This document shows positions 1-7,866 of a stretch of DNA of 64,000 bases, one piece after another (position 1 is the stretch's first letter; each line of letters starts with the position of its first letter). The DNA lies in NCBI GenBank assembly GCA_023264815.1, contig JAHFUZ010000019.1, positions 16,157-80,156 of the forward strand, read 5' to 3'. This stretch comes from Arthrobacter sp. (lineage in GTDB: Bacteria > Actinomycetota > Actinomycetes > Actinomycetales > Micrococcaceae). A program made the position numbers and the translations under genes. Below the pieces are notes generated by a model. It ran no database searches, was not told where the DNA came from, and worked only from the letters and a program-made list of their open reading frames with translations.

Positions 1-819
1 GAAGTCCTTGTTGCCGCTCAGCGCACCCAGGACGGTGAGCCGGAGATCGATTTCAGGCCGCCGTTTCCGCAGCAGGGCAGCGGCCTTTAACAGGACCTGC
101 GGACCTTTCAGCCGCTGGATCCGTCCGGCGAACAGTACGTGGAACGTCTCCGGCGGGACGCCCCGCTCCGCCCGGGACCGGGCCCGGAACGCCGGCGTGA
201 ACGTGCTGAGGTCCACTCCCGGCGGGGCCACATCGATCCGGTCGGCCTCGGCGCCGTAGTGCGAGACAAGTTCCTTGGCTTCGGCGCTGGTGTTGGCCAC
301 GAGGCGGGCTGCGCCGTCGACGATCCGGTGCTCGCCCTCTTCCCGCCGCCGCGGCTCGGGCTGTTCGCCGGACTGCAGCAGGAGATTCTTGACCTTGGCC
401 ATGGTGTGCATGGTGTGGACCAGCGGCACGCCCCACAGCCCGGCGAGTTCCAGGCCGGCGATCCCGGACACCCAGTAATGCGAGTGGATGACGTCGTACC
501 TGCCGTGCCGCTGCTGCTGGCGGATCTCCTCTATCTTGGCCACCATGCTGTGGAGAAGTTCGGGCAATTCCTCCTTGGGGATTTTCCGCGGCGGCCCGGC
601 CAGCACGTTGTGGACGCAGACACCGGGGCTGGGATGCTCGACGGCGGGCTGCCCGGCCGAGGTGGAGCGCGTGAAGATCTCCACTTCCACCCCGGTTTCG
701 GCCAGCGCGGCGGCCAGCTCACGGATATAGACGTTCATCCCGCCCGCGTCGCCGGAACCGGGCTGTTCCAGGGGGGAGGTATGGAGGGAGAGTAATGCGA
801 CCCTGCGGATCAGTGTCAT
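1..819 (-). CDS. mshA: D-inositol-3-phosphate glycosyltransferase MshA (N-terminal 273 residues; runs off the left edge)
   Basis: First enzyme of mycothiol synthesis: transfers GlcNAc from UDP-GlcNAc to 1L-myo-inositol 1-phosphate in the cytoplasm. Reading the minus strand from ATG at 819 gives an uninterrupted frame to base 1. The N-terminal glycosyltransferase-4 domain carries PGSGDAGGMNVY (residues 20-31), the family signature for UDP-GlcNAc/inositol phosphate binding, then HSHYW in mid-domain; the start of the second Rossmann domain (FAGRIQRLKG) is also present. The C-terminal part is outside the window. The start is supported by an AGGAGG Shine-Dalgarno about 5 bases upstream. It follows the GH4 gene on the same strand by 61 bp. 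Mycothiol genes are restricted to Actinobacteria, which fixes the phylum. Confidence 0.93.
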   Translation of the reverse strand, partial: MTLIRRVALLSLHTSPLEQPGSGDAGGMNVYIRELAAALAETGVEVEIFTRSTSAGQPAVEHPSPGVCVHNVLAGPPRKIPKEELPELLHSMVAKIEEIRQQQRHGRYDVIHSHYWVSGIAGLELAGLWGVPLVHTMHTMAKVKNLLLQSGEQPEPRRREEGEHRIVDGAARLVANTSAEAKELVSHYGAEADRIDVAPPGVDLSTFTPAFRARSRAERGVPPETFHVLFAGRIQRLKGPQVLLKAAALLRKRRPEIDLRLTVLGALSGNKDF

Positions 820-880
820 GGCCCCTCCTTCCCGCCTCCGGCACGGCGTCCGCCCCGGCTTTTGTGCATTCGGTAAAACA

Positions 881-2395
881 TTACTCCTGCCGCCACAGTG
901 CACCCAGCGCGGGGAAAGCACGCTCGTAACCGGCCAGCAACTCCGCCGCCAGCCCCGGGGGGTCCACCAGCGGATGCCGGCCGAAGGCCTCGACAGCGGC
1001 CTCCCGGTCGCCCTGGGTCGCGGCCCGGACGGTGAGCTGCTCCACCTCCTTGACCCGGCGCAGCAGCGCCAGTTGCTCCGGACCGGGAGCCGACTGCGGA
1101 AGCGGCACAGCGCCGTCGGGCGTCACCGCGCAGGGGACCTCGACGACGGCGTCCGGCGGCAGCCCCGGAACGGCGGGCTGTGGCGGAGGTGCTGGAGCCG
1201 GGCCGGAGGTCCCGGGCACGGGATCGGCCGGAAGGCTGTTCGGTGTGTTCAGGATGAGCTGGGCATCGCCGGCACCCGCCAAGGCCCGCATCACGGCCAG
1301 GGCCACCCGCTCATAGCCGCCGCCGGCGAGATCGGCCTCATCCCGCTGCCCACCGTGGGTCCGGGCCTCGGCCAGATAGCCCTCCTCGCGGGAGCGCCGG
1401 GCCGCATCCCACAGCAGGTACGCGTCCGCGCCGCCGGCTGCGAGCCGCGGGTACAGCCCGGCCTGCTGCTGGTGGATGGACTCGCCGCGGGTAGTGGCCA
1501 TGGCGCGCATCGCCGCGGCGGCGCTGTCCCGCTGGTAGTAGTAATAGAGGTATTCGTTGGGCAACGCACCCAGCTCCGCAAGGAACGGCTGGGGGAAGAG
1601 CCGGCCTTCCTCGAAGGAGGCGAGGGCGGCGGGATCGGCAAGCAGCCCGGGAAGCAGGTCCCGGCCGGCCGCCTCCAGCCGGTACAGCCAGCCGAGGTGG
1701 TTCAGCCCGTAGTAGCCCACGCCGTCGAGCCTTCCGTCAGGCAGCGGGACGCCAGCCGCCAGGGCCGCCCGGTGCACTAGCCCGCCCGCGGAATCGCAGA
1801 TCCCCATGATCTTCCGTCCAAGGATTGGCACGAGGGCCTCGGTGACCATGCCGGCCGGGTTGGTGAAGTTGATCAGCCAGGCGTCCGGGCAGTGTTCGCG
1901 CATCCCGTGGGCCAGGTGCAGCATCTCCGGGATGGTCCGCAGGGCATAGGAAATGCCGCCGGCGCCGGTGGTTTCCTGGCCAAGCAGCCCCAGGTCCTGG
2001 GCCACGCGTTCGTCGGCGACCCGGCCGGCCGTGCCGCCAGGGCGGATTGCGGCGAACACCATATCGGCGCCGCGGAGCGCGTCCGGCAGGGACGTGGTGG
2101 CGCGGACGGCAGGAGGCCGGGCACCCTGGGGCGTGCCGCCGCCGTCGGACGCCCCGCCGGAGGACGCCCCGCCGGAGGACGCCCCGCCGGAGGTCACGCC
2201 GCCGGGCGATGGCCCGGGTGATGGTCCGGCGGGCAGCGGCATGGCACGCAGGACCGCTGTGATGGCGTCGAGGCGGCCTGGGTCCACGTCGAACAGCACC
2301 AGTTCGCTGACCAGCCCGGCGAAGGGGCCCGAGGCCAGCGCCCGGTACACGAGGGGCACCCGGAATCCGCCGCCGCCGGCAATCATGAGCCGCAT
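881..2395 (-). CDS. GH4 family 6-phospho-beta-glucosidase-like glycosidase with low-complexity inserts
   Basis: NAD- and metal-dependent glycoside hydrolase of family 4, cytoplasmic, acting on phosphorylated disaccharides. Seen: N-terminal Rossmann loop GGGGFR (residues 7-12), INFTNPAG (substrate Asn about 179), ICDSAGG with the metal-ligand Cys at about 200 and GLNHLGW (His 233), in the order expected for GH4. I chose ATG 2395 rather than an upstream in-frame codon because it begins directly with the Rossmann strand and a TACACT hexamer lies 7 bases upstream. At 504 residues it is longer than the usual 430-450; the excess is a Gly/Ser-rich stretch (residues about 57-93, encoded partly by a 15-bp tandem repeat) and a Pro-rich stretch near residue 390. 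Substrate specificity (beta-glucoside, alpha-galactoside or other) cannot be read from sequence. Divergent from a PfkB kinase. Confidence 0.85.
   Translation of the reverse strand: MRLMIAGGGGFRVPLVYRALASGPFAGLVSELVLFDVDPGRLDAITAVLRAMPLPAGPSPGPSPGGVTSGGASSGGASSGGASDGGGTPQGARPPAVRATTSLPDALRGADMVFAAIRPGGTAGRVADERVAQDLGLLGQETTGAGGISYALRTIPEMLHLAHGMREHCPDAWLINFTNPAGMVTEALVPILGRKIMGICDSAGGLVHRAALAAGVPLPDGRLDGVGYYGLNHLGWLYRLEAAGRDLLPGLLADPAALASFEEGRLFPQPFLAELGALPNEYLYYYYQRDSAAAAMRAMATTRGESIHQQQAGLYPRLAAGGADAYLLWDAARRSREEGYLAEARTHGGQRDEADLAGGGYERVALAVMRALAGAGDAQLILNTPNSLPADPVPGTSGPAPAPPPQPAVPGLPPDAVVEVPCAVTPDGAVPLPQSAPGPEQLALLRRVKEVEQLTVRAATQGDREAAVEAFGRHPLVDPPGLAAELLAGYERAFPALGALWRQE
2151..2195. repeat. 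Three in-frame tandem copies of a 15-bp unit inside the GH4 gene
   Basis: Unit GCCCCGCCGGAGGAC on the + strand occurs at 2151-2165 and 2166-2180, with a last copy at 2181-2195 differing in one base. On the coding strand it encodes a repeated Gly-Gly-Ala-Ser-Ser pentapeptide in a linker between structural elements of the Rossmann domain. The unit length is a multiple of three, so copy-number changes keep the frame. Confidence 0.95.
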
Positions 2396-2402
2396 AGTCA
2401 GC

Positions 2403-2408
2403 AGTGTA
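2403..2408 (-). promoter_or_regulatory. -10 hexamer TACACT, leaderless start of the GH4 gene
   Basis: TACACT on the minus strand ends 7 bases before ATG 2395; no Shine-Dalgarno is present, so transcription probably begins at the start codon. Confidence 0.6.
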
Positions 2409-2465
2409 GGCCGCAGGTGTGAAACGCGCCCGCGGGCGCCCCTACCGCAGCGTGGCGGCAGGGCG

Positions 2466-2471
2466 TAGTCT
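2466..2471 (+). promoter_or_regulatory. -10 hexamer TAGTCT, leaderless start of the PfkB kinase gene
   Basis: TAGTCT ends 7 bases before ATG 2479. It lies back-to-back with the GH4 promoter in an 83-bp divergent region, so both genes could share an operator. Confidence 0.6.
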
Positions 2472-2478
2472 GCCGGAC

Positions 2479-3570
2479 ATGGACGCCATCCCGGACCGCC
2501 GTTTCGATCCGCTCTCAGCCGTCCGTACACAGGCCGACGGCGGGTTCGACCTCATCCTTGCGGGCACAGTCTTCCAGGACATCATCTTCACGGGCCTGCC
2601 CCACGCGCCCGAGCCCGGCACCGAAATCTGGAGCGAAGGGATGGGCAGCTGCCCGGGCGGTGTGGCGAACCAGGCCATCGCCGCGGCGAGGCTGGGCCTG
2701 AAGACCGGGCTCGCCGCCGCGTTCGGGGACGACGGCTATGGCGACTACAACTGGAAAATCCTCGCCGGTCAGGAGCACGTGGACCTGAGCCTGTCCCGCC
2801 GGGTGAAGGGCTGGCATTCGCCGGTGACCGTCTCGCTCAGCGTCAAGCATGACCGGTCCCTGGTGACACACGGCCACCCGGCTCCGGTGACGGCATCCGA
2901 ACTCATCGGTTCACCGCCGCAGGCGCTCGCCGGCATTGCCGAGCTCGGCGTCGAGATTGAACCGTGGGCCCAAGCCGCACACCATGCCGGGGTCAAGCTG
3001 TTCGGGGACGTGGGCTGGGACCCCAGCGGAGAGTGGGCCCCCATCCGCCTGGAGAATCTGAGGTACTTCCAGGCGTTCCTGCCCAACCAGCGCGAGGCCA
3101 TGGCGTTCACAGGCAAGGACAACCCCTGGTCGGCGCTTTACGCTCTGGCGGACCGGGTCCCTGTGGCCGTGGTGACCCTCGGCGCGCAGGGGGCCATGGC
3201 CGTGGACTCCGAAACGGGGGAGGAAGAGTGGGTGCCGTCACTGCCGGTGACCGCTTATGATCCCACCGGCGCCGGTGACTGCTTCGACGCCGCCTTCATC
3301 GTGGGCAGCCTGGCCGGCTGGCCACTGGGGAACAGGCTCCGCTTCGCCAATCTTTGCGCCTCCCTCGCCGTCCAGGAGGTGGGCGGTTCGCTGGCTGCGC
3401 CCGGCTGGGGCGACATCGCCGACTGGTGGAAACGGGCCAACGCCCGGCCGGAACGCCAGAGCAGCCAGTGGCTCCGCCGCTTCGAATTCCTCGCGGACAT
3501 TGTCAGCGACGTACCGCTCGCCGCCCAGCGCCGGGCCAGCGCCACCATCGCGCACCTCTCGGACGCGTAA
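2479..3570 (+). CDS. PfkB-family carbohydrate kinase
   Basis: ATP-dependent sugar kinase of the ribokinase/PfkB superfamily, 363 residues. Seen: N-terminal GSCPGGVANQAIAAARLG (the family signature 1 region that grips the sugar) and DPTGAGDCFDAAF near the C terminus, with catalytic Asp267 and the GAGD anion hole. An in-frame ATG-less extension exists upstream, but the TAGTCT hexamer 7 bases before ATG 2479 and the start of similarity favour this codon. Divergently transcribed from the GH4 phospho-glycosidase, which suggests a shared role in using a phosphorylated or disaccharide sugar; the actual sugar is unknown. No transporter gene accompanies the pair inside the window. Confidence 0.85.
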   Translation: MDAIPDRRFDPLSAVRTQADGGFDLILAGTVFQDIIFTGLPHAPEPGTEIWSEGMGSCPGGVANQAIAAARLGLKTGLAAAFGDDGYGDYNWKILAGQEHVDLSLSRRVKGWHSPVTVSLSVKHDRSLVTHGHPAPVTASELIGSPPQALAGIAELGVEIEPWAQAAHHAGVKLFGDVGWDPSGEWAPIRLENLRYFQAFLPNQREAMAFTGKDNPWSALYALADRVPVAVVTLGAQGAMAVDSETGEEEWVPSLPVTAYDPTGAGDCFDAAFIVGSLAGWPLGNRLRFANLCASLAVQEVGGSLAAPGWGDIADWWKRANARPERQSSQWLRRFEFLADIVSDVPLAAQRRASATIAHLSDA

Positions 3571-3645
3571 GCCCGACGGCGGGCGGCCAGCTGTGGTGTG
3601 CAGGCTCTGAAAAGCGGCTGTGATTTGCGGCTGCGCCGCCCGGAC

Positions 3646-3651
3646 TAGAAT
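3646..3651 (+). promoter_or_regulatory. -10 hexamer TAGAAT, leaderless start of alr
   Basis: TAGAAT ends 7 bases before GTG 3659; a weak -35-like TTGCGG lies at 3625-3630. It drives the alr-tsaEB-rimI-tsaD operon. Confidence 0.65.
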
Positions 3652-3658
3652 CACTAAG

Positions 3659-4867
3659 GTGACTTACCCTGCAGCAACCGGTGACTTCAGCGTGTCCCCA
3701 GGAACGGAACCCCGCTACGAGCGGTCAGCCGTCATCGATCTGGACGCCATCCGGCACAACGTCCGCCGGCTGGCCGACGCCGCCTCACCCGCCAAGGTCA
3801 TGGCCGTAGTCAAGGCCGACGCCTACGGGCATGGCGCGGTTCCCGTGGCCCGGGCCGCCCTCGAAGCCGGCGCGGCCTGGCTGGGGGTGGCCCACATCTC
3901 CGAGGCCCTGGCACTGCGGGCCGCGGGCATCGACGCGCCCCTCCTGGCCTGGCTGCACACCACGGAAAGCAACTTCGCCGCGGCGGTGGCCGCCGGCGTC
4001 GATATTGGCTGCTCCGGCTGGGAGCTCGAACGCATCGTGGCCGCCGCCCGCGACCAGGAACGCCCTGCCCGGATCCATCTGAAAGTGGACACCGGCCTCG
4101 GCCGGAACGGGGCAACCCTCGAATCCTGGGACCATCTGGTGGGCGAAGCCATGGAATACCAGGACCAGGGCCTCCTGCGCGTGGTGGGCATTTTCTCGCA
4201 CCTGTCCGTGGCCGACGAGCCCGACCGGCCCGAAACCGACGAGCAGCTGGCCGTCTTCCGCGAAGTGCTGGCAGTGGCCGAAGACGCCGGCGTGGACCCC
4301 GAAGTCCGGCACCTGGCAAACACACCGGCCACGCTGTCCCGCCCGGACACCCACTTCGACCTGGTCCGCGCGGGCCTGGGCATTTACGGCCTCTCACCCT
4401 TCGAAGGCCAGACGTCCGCCGAGCTGGGCCTCCGCCCCGCCATGACGCTGCGCACCCTCGTGTCCCAGTGCAAGGACGTGCCCGACGGGCAGGGCGTCTC
4501 CTATGGGCTGCGCTACCGCACCACCGGCCCCAGCAGCCTCGCGCTGATCCCGCTGGGCTACGCCGACGGCATCCCCCGCATTGCCACCGGCGGTCCCGTC
4601 CGGGTGGCCGGCCGGACCTACCCCGTGGTGGGCCGGATCGCCATGGACCAGATGGTTATCGACGTAGGCAACATTGGCCCCGCCGGCGCTGACCTCTTCG
4701 GCGCCGAAGCAGAGCTGTTCGGAAACGGGGACGACGGCGGGCCCACAGCAGACGACTGGGCAGCCGCCGCCAGGACAAACAACTACGAGATCGTCACCCG
4801 GATCAGCCCGCGGGTGCCGCGCCGGTTCATTAACGAAAGTCCCGCCGTCGGGCAGGAATCCCTGTGA
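3659..4867 (+). CDS. alr: Alanine racemase
   Basis: PLP-dependent interconversion of L- and D-alanine, supplying D-Ala for peptidoglycan. 402 residues. Seen: VVKADAYGHG with the PLP-binding Lys52 in the N-terminal TIM barrel, and SYGLRY with the second catalytic base Tyr282 in the C-terminal beta domain, as well as HLANTPA and LIPLGYADG blocks typical of the family. GTG 3659 is chosen because of the TAGAAT -10 element seven bases upstream; residues 1-22 before RSAVIDLDAI are not conserved in the family, so a slightly later start is possible. First gene of an operon: its TGA overlaps the GTG of tsaE by four bases. Confidence 0.95.
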   Translation: MTYPAATGDFSVSPGTEPRYERSAVIDLDAIRHNVRRLADAASPAKVMAVVKADAYGHGAVPVARAALEAGAAWLGVAHISEALALRAAGIDAPLLAWLHTTESNFAAAVAAGVDIGCSGWELERIVAAARDQERPARIHLKVDTGLGRNGATLESWDHLVGEAMEYQDQGLLRVVGIFSHLSVADEPDRPETDEQLAVFREVLAVAEDAGVDPEVRHLANTPATLSRPDTHFDLVRAGLGIYGLSPFEGQTSAELGLRPAMTLRTLVSQCKDVPDGQGVSYGLRYRTTGPSSLALIPLGYADGIPRIATGGPVRVAGRTYPVVGRIAMDQMVIDVGNIGPAGADLFGAEAELFGNGDDGGPTADDWAAAARTNNYEIVTRISPRVPRRFINESPAVGQESL

Positions 4868-5478
4868 GTGAGTCCACCGCGGCCGGGTTGCCGGCCTGGG
4901 AGCAGACGCTGACGGTCACGACGGCGGACCAGACGCACGCGCTCGGCGCAGCTTTGGGGGAGGTGCTTCGGGCGGGGGACCTGCTGGTGCTGACCGGCGA
5001 GCTGGGCGCCGGCAAAACCACGTTCACCCAGGGGCTCGGCGAGGGCCTGGGCGTACGCGCCGGCATCATCTCACCCACCTTTGTCCTGGTGCGCATCCAT
5101 CCCAACCTCCCCGACGGCCCACGGCCCGGCGGCCCCGACCTGGTGCACGTGGACGCGTACCGGCTGGGATCGGCGTCGGAAATTGACGACATTGACCTTG
5201 AAAACACGCTGGATTCGTCCGTGACGGTGGTGGAGTGGGGCCGCGGCCGGGTGGAGCACCTGACAGAGAGCCGGCTGGAAGTGGACCTGCACCGCGCCAT
5301 CGGGCTGGACTCCGTTGGCGCCGCTGCGGCGCCCGCGGCGCCGATCCCCGGCCACACCGAAACCCTGGACTTCGACACCGATGACCACGACGAACCGCGC
5401 ACCATCGTGATGCGCGGCTTCGGTCCCCGCTGGAGCACCAGGCCCGTCCTCGGCAACGCTTTCGAAGGGACACCCTGA
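4864..5478 (+). CDS. tsaE: tRNA threonylcarbamoyladenosine biosynthesis ATPase TsaE
   Basis: P-loop ATPase that drives turnover of the TsaB-TsaD complex in t6A37 modification of ANN-decoding tRNAs. Walker A GELGAGKTT is at residues 45-53, followed by the family block GIISPTFVLV and HVDAYRL; VVEWG matches the Walker-B region end. At 204 residues it is longer than the roughly 150-residue core: an Asp-rich, probably flexible stretch near residues 155-180 accounts for most of the excess. The GTG start overlaps the alr stop (GTGA), and its own TGA overlaps the ATG of tsaB by one base, so translation is coupled through the operon. Confidence 0.93.
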   Translation: MSESTAAGLPAWEQTLTVTTADQTHALGAALGEVLRAGDLLVLTGELGAGKTTFTQGLGEGLGVRAGIISPTFVLVRIHPNLPDGPRPGGPDLVHVDAYRLGSASEIDDIDLENTLDSSVTVVEWGRGRVEHLTESRLEVDLHRAIGLDSVGAAAAPAAPIPGHTETLDFDTDDHDEPRTIVMRGFGPRWSTRPVLGNAFEGTP

Positions 5479-6149
5479 TGCTCATCCTCGCCATCGACAC
5501 CTCCGCCGTGGCCAGTGCAGCCCTCGTCTCGGACGACGCCCTCGAAGGGGTAGTGGCCAGTTTCTCCACCGAGGACACCCGCAGCCACGCCGAAGTCCTG
5601 GCCCCCGGCATCGAGGACCTGCTGGCCTCGGCCGGAGTCACCGGCAGCGACATCGACGCGATCGTCACGGGCGTGGGCCCCGGCCCGTTCACCGGCCTGC
5701 GCTCAGGGATTGCGACCGCCCGTACGCTCGCCTTCGTCTGGGACAAGCCACTGTACGGGCTGATGAGCCTGGACGCCGTGGCACTCGAGGTAGCGGAATC
5801 CACGGACGCCGCAGCCGAGTTCCTGGTGGTCACCGATGCCCGGCGCAAAGAGGTGTACTGGGCCCGGTACACCTTGGCCGAGGGCCAGTTGCCGCAACTC
5901 GAGGACGGCCCGCACGTGGGTCTTGCAGCCGGCCTGACGGACCTCCCCGCCTACGGGGCAGGCGCCGGACTGTACGGCGACGTCCTCCGCGCCGACCCGG
6001 GCTTCAGCAAGGAGCAGCCGGACGCCCTGTACCTGGGCCAGTTCGCCCTGGCCCGGCTTGCCTCCGGCGGGCAGCTGCTCGACTCGACGCCCCTGTACCT
6101 GCGGGAATCGGATGCCCAGGTGCCCGGCCCGCGGAAGCGGGCGCTGTGA
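5478..6149 (+). CDS. tsaB: tRNA threonylcarbamoyladenosine biosynthesis protein TsaB
   Basis: Non-catalytic ASKHA-fold partner of TsaD in t6A synthesis, 223 residues. Seen: N-terminal ILAIDTSAVASAAL (degenerate phosphate-1 motif), the helix with HAEVLAPGIEDLL, and GVGPGPFTGLRSGIATARTLA, the TsaB hallmark that forms the dimer interface with TsaD. Sits between tsaE (one-base TGATG overlap) and rimI (four-base GTGA overlap). Confidence 0.94.
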   Translation: MLILAIDTSAVASAALVSDDALEGVVASFSTEDTRSHAEVLAPGIEDLLASAGVTGSDIDAIVTGVGPGPFTGLRSGIATARTLAFVWDKPLYGLMSLDAVALEVAESTDAAAEFLVVTDARRKEVYWARYTLAEGQLPQLEDGPHVGLAAGLTDLPAYGAGAGLYGDVLRADPGFSKEQPDALYLGQFALARLASGGQLLDSTPLYLRESDAQVPGPRKRAL

Positions 6150-6691
6150 GCACGCCTCTTCGCGAAGAACCGTCCGGCAACCACGGCGTGGCCTTCCGGG
6201 ACATGACCCTGGAGGACGTGCCGGCCGTCAACGCCCTCGAGCAACGCCTGTTCCCCACGGATGCCTGGCCGCTGCAGATGTTCCTGGCGGAGCTGTCCCA
6301 ACCCGAAACCAGGCGCTACCTGGTGGCGGAAAGCGGCGGTGACATTGTGGGTTATGCCGGCCTGATGTGCATCGAGCCCATCGCGGACGTCCAGACCATC
6401 GCCGTGGTGCCTGAATGTGAAGGCCGCGGGATCGGTTCGGCCCTCCTGACCCAGCTGATCGACGAGGCGCGCCGCCGCCGGGCGGCGGACGTCCTGCTGG
6501 AGGTCCGTGCAGACAACCCGCGGGCGCAGCAGCTGTACGTCCGGTTCGGCTTCGAACAGATCCATGTGCGCCGGAAGTACTACCGCGACGGCGTGGACGC
6601 CCTCATCATGCGGCTGCAGCTGGTGCCGGACGGCGCCAATCCGGGCGGGATCCCCGCCGCCGACCCCGCAACGGAAGCAGACCCCTCATGA
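6146..6691 (+). CDS. rimI: Ribosomal protein alanine N-acetyltransferase RimI (GNAT)
   Basis: GNAT-fold acetyltransferase; in this operon position usually annotated RimI, which acetylates the N-terminal alanine of ribosomal protein S18, although actinobacterial members may have wider targets. Seen: [18 protein letters not shown], the acetyl-CoA pyrophosphate-binding motif A with Q/RxxGxG/A, then [14 protein letters not shown] and [13 protein letters not shown], the typical C-terminal block with the conserved Tyr. The last 20 or so residues (Gly/Ala/Pro-rich) lie beyond the domain. GTG start overlaps tsaB stop; its TGA overlaps the ATG of tsaD. Confidence 0.9.
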   Translation: MSTPLREEPSGNHGVAFRDMTLEDVPAVNALEQRLFPTDAWPLQMFLAELSQPETRRYLVAESGGDIVGYAGLMCIEPIADVQTIAVVPECEGRGIGSALLTQLIDEARRRRAADVLLEVRADNPRAQQLYVRFGFEQIHVRRKYYRDGVDALIMRLQLVPDGANPGGIPAADPATEADPS

Positions 6692-7842
6692 ACCGCTCGC
6701 AGCCCCTGGTGCTGGGCATCGAATCCTCCTGCGACGAGACAGGCGTTGGTATTGTCCGCGGCACCACCCTGCTCACCAACACCGTGTCCTCCTCGATGGA
6801 CGAGCATGTCCGGTTCGGCGGCGTGATCCCCGAGATTGCCTCCCGAGCGCACCTGGACGCCTTTGTCCCCACCCTGCGCCAGGCCCTCGCCGACGCCGGC
6901 GTGACGCTGGACGAGGTCGACGCCATCGCCGTCACCTCCGGCCCGGGGCTTGCCGGGGCCCTCATGGTGGGAGTCTGTGCGGCGAAGGCCCTGGCCGTGG
7001 CTACCGGCAAGCCGCTGTATGCCATCAACCACCTGGTGGCGCATGTTGGCGTCGGGCTGCTGGACGGCGAGAAGCGTCAAGGCGGTGAAACGCCCGACGG
7101 CGGGTCCCCGGCGCCGGTGCCGGAGGACGTCCCGGGTGCCCCGAGGCTGCCCGAAAACCTCGGCGCGCTGCTGGTGTCCGGCGGGCACACCGAGATCCTC
7201 AAGATCAACAGCATCACCGATGACGTCCAGCTCCTTGGCTCCACCATCGACGACGCCGCCGGCGAAGCCTACGACAAGGTGGCCCGCATCCTGGGCCTGG
7301 GTTACCCGGGCGGCCCTGCGATCGACAAGCTGGCCCGCACCGGCAACCCGAAGGTCATCAGGTTCCCGCGCGGCCTCAGCCAGCCGAAGTACATGGGCAC
7401 CGCCGAGGAACCCGGCCCGCACCGCTACGACTGGTCCTTCAGCGGACTCAAGACCGCCGTCGCCCGCTGCGTTGAGCAGTTCGAAGCCCGCGGCGAGGAG
7501 GTGCCGGTCGCGGACATCGCGGCAGCATTCCAGGAGGCGGTGGTGGATGTGATTACGTCCAAGGCCGTCCTGGCCTGCCGCGAACACGGCATCAGGGACG
7601 TGCTGCTGGGCGGGGGAGTGGCGGCCAACTCGAGGCTGCGGGAGCTCACCGGCCAGCGCTGCGCGTCCGCTGGAATCACACTCCACGTGCCGCCGCTGGG
7701 CCTGTGCACGGACAACGGCGCCATGGTGGCGGCGCTGGGCGCGCAGCTGGTGATGGCAGGGATCGGGCCCAGCGGCATCCGCTTTGCCCCGGACTCCTCG
7801 ATGCCGGTCACCGAGGTGTCCCTCCCCGCCCTTGAGGGTTGA
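6688..7842 (+). CDS. tsaD: tRNA N6-adenosine threonylcarbamoyltransferase TsaD
   Basis: Catalytic subunit transferring the threonylcarbamoyl group from TC-AMP to A37 of tRNA; ASKHA fold with bound metal. Seen: [13 protein letters not shown] at the N terminus, the metal-binding pair His115 and His119 in [38 protein letters not shown], and [11 protein letters not shown]. 384 residues, longer than the usual 340 because of a Gly/Pro-rich insert at about residues 125-155. Last gene of the alr operon. The stop codon lies inside a short dispersed-type repeat (7836-7856), so the native C terminus may have been replaced by a few residues. Confidence 0.96.
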   Translation: MNRSQPLVLGIESSCDETGVGIVRGTTLLTNTVSSSMDEHVRFGGVIPEIASRAHLDAFVPTLRQALADAGVTLDEVDAIAVTSGPGLAGALMVGVCAAKALAVATGKPLYAINHLVAHVGVGLLDGEKRQGGETPDGGSPAPVPEDVPGAPRLPENLGALLVSGGHTEILKINSITDDVQLLGSTIDDAAGEAYDKVARILGLGYPGGPAIDKLARTGNPKVIRFPRGLSQPKYMGTAEEPGPHRYDWSFSGLKTAVARCVEQFEARGEEVPVADIAAAFQEAVVDVITSKAVLACREHGIRDVLLGGGVAANSRLRELTGQRCASAGITLHVPPLGLCTDNGAMVAALGAQLVMAGIGPSGIRFAPDSSMPVTEVSLPALEG

Positions 7843-7856
7843 GCCTGTCGAAACCC
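7836..7856. repeat. Short extragenic repeat of the GGTTTCGACAGGCTCAACC type at the tsaD/ybdK junction
   Basis: The minus strand reads GGGTTTCGACAGGCTCAACCC here, with terminal 5-bp inverted arms (7836-7840 and 7852-7856). It sits between two convergent genes and supplies the stop codon of tsaD. From memory, closely similar short repeats are scattered through Arthrobacter-type genomes; the same 11-mer GGGTTTCGACA recurs at 63103-63113 in this window. It may act as a bidirectional terminator. Confidence 0.5.
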
Positions 7857-7866
7857 GACGGTGGTC

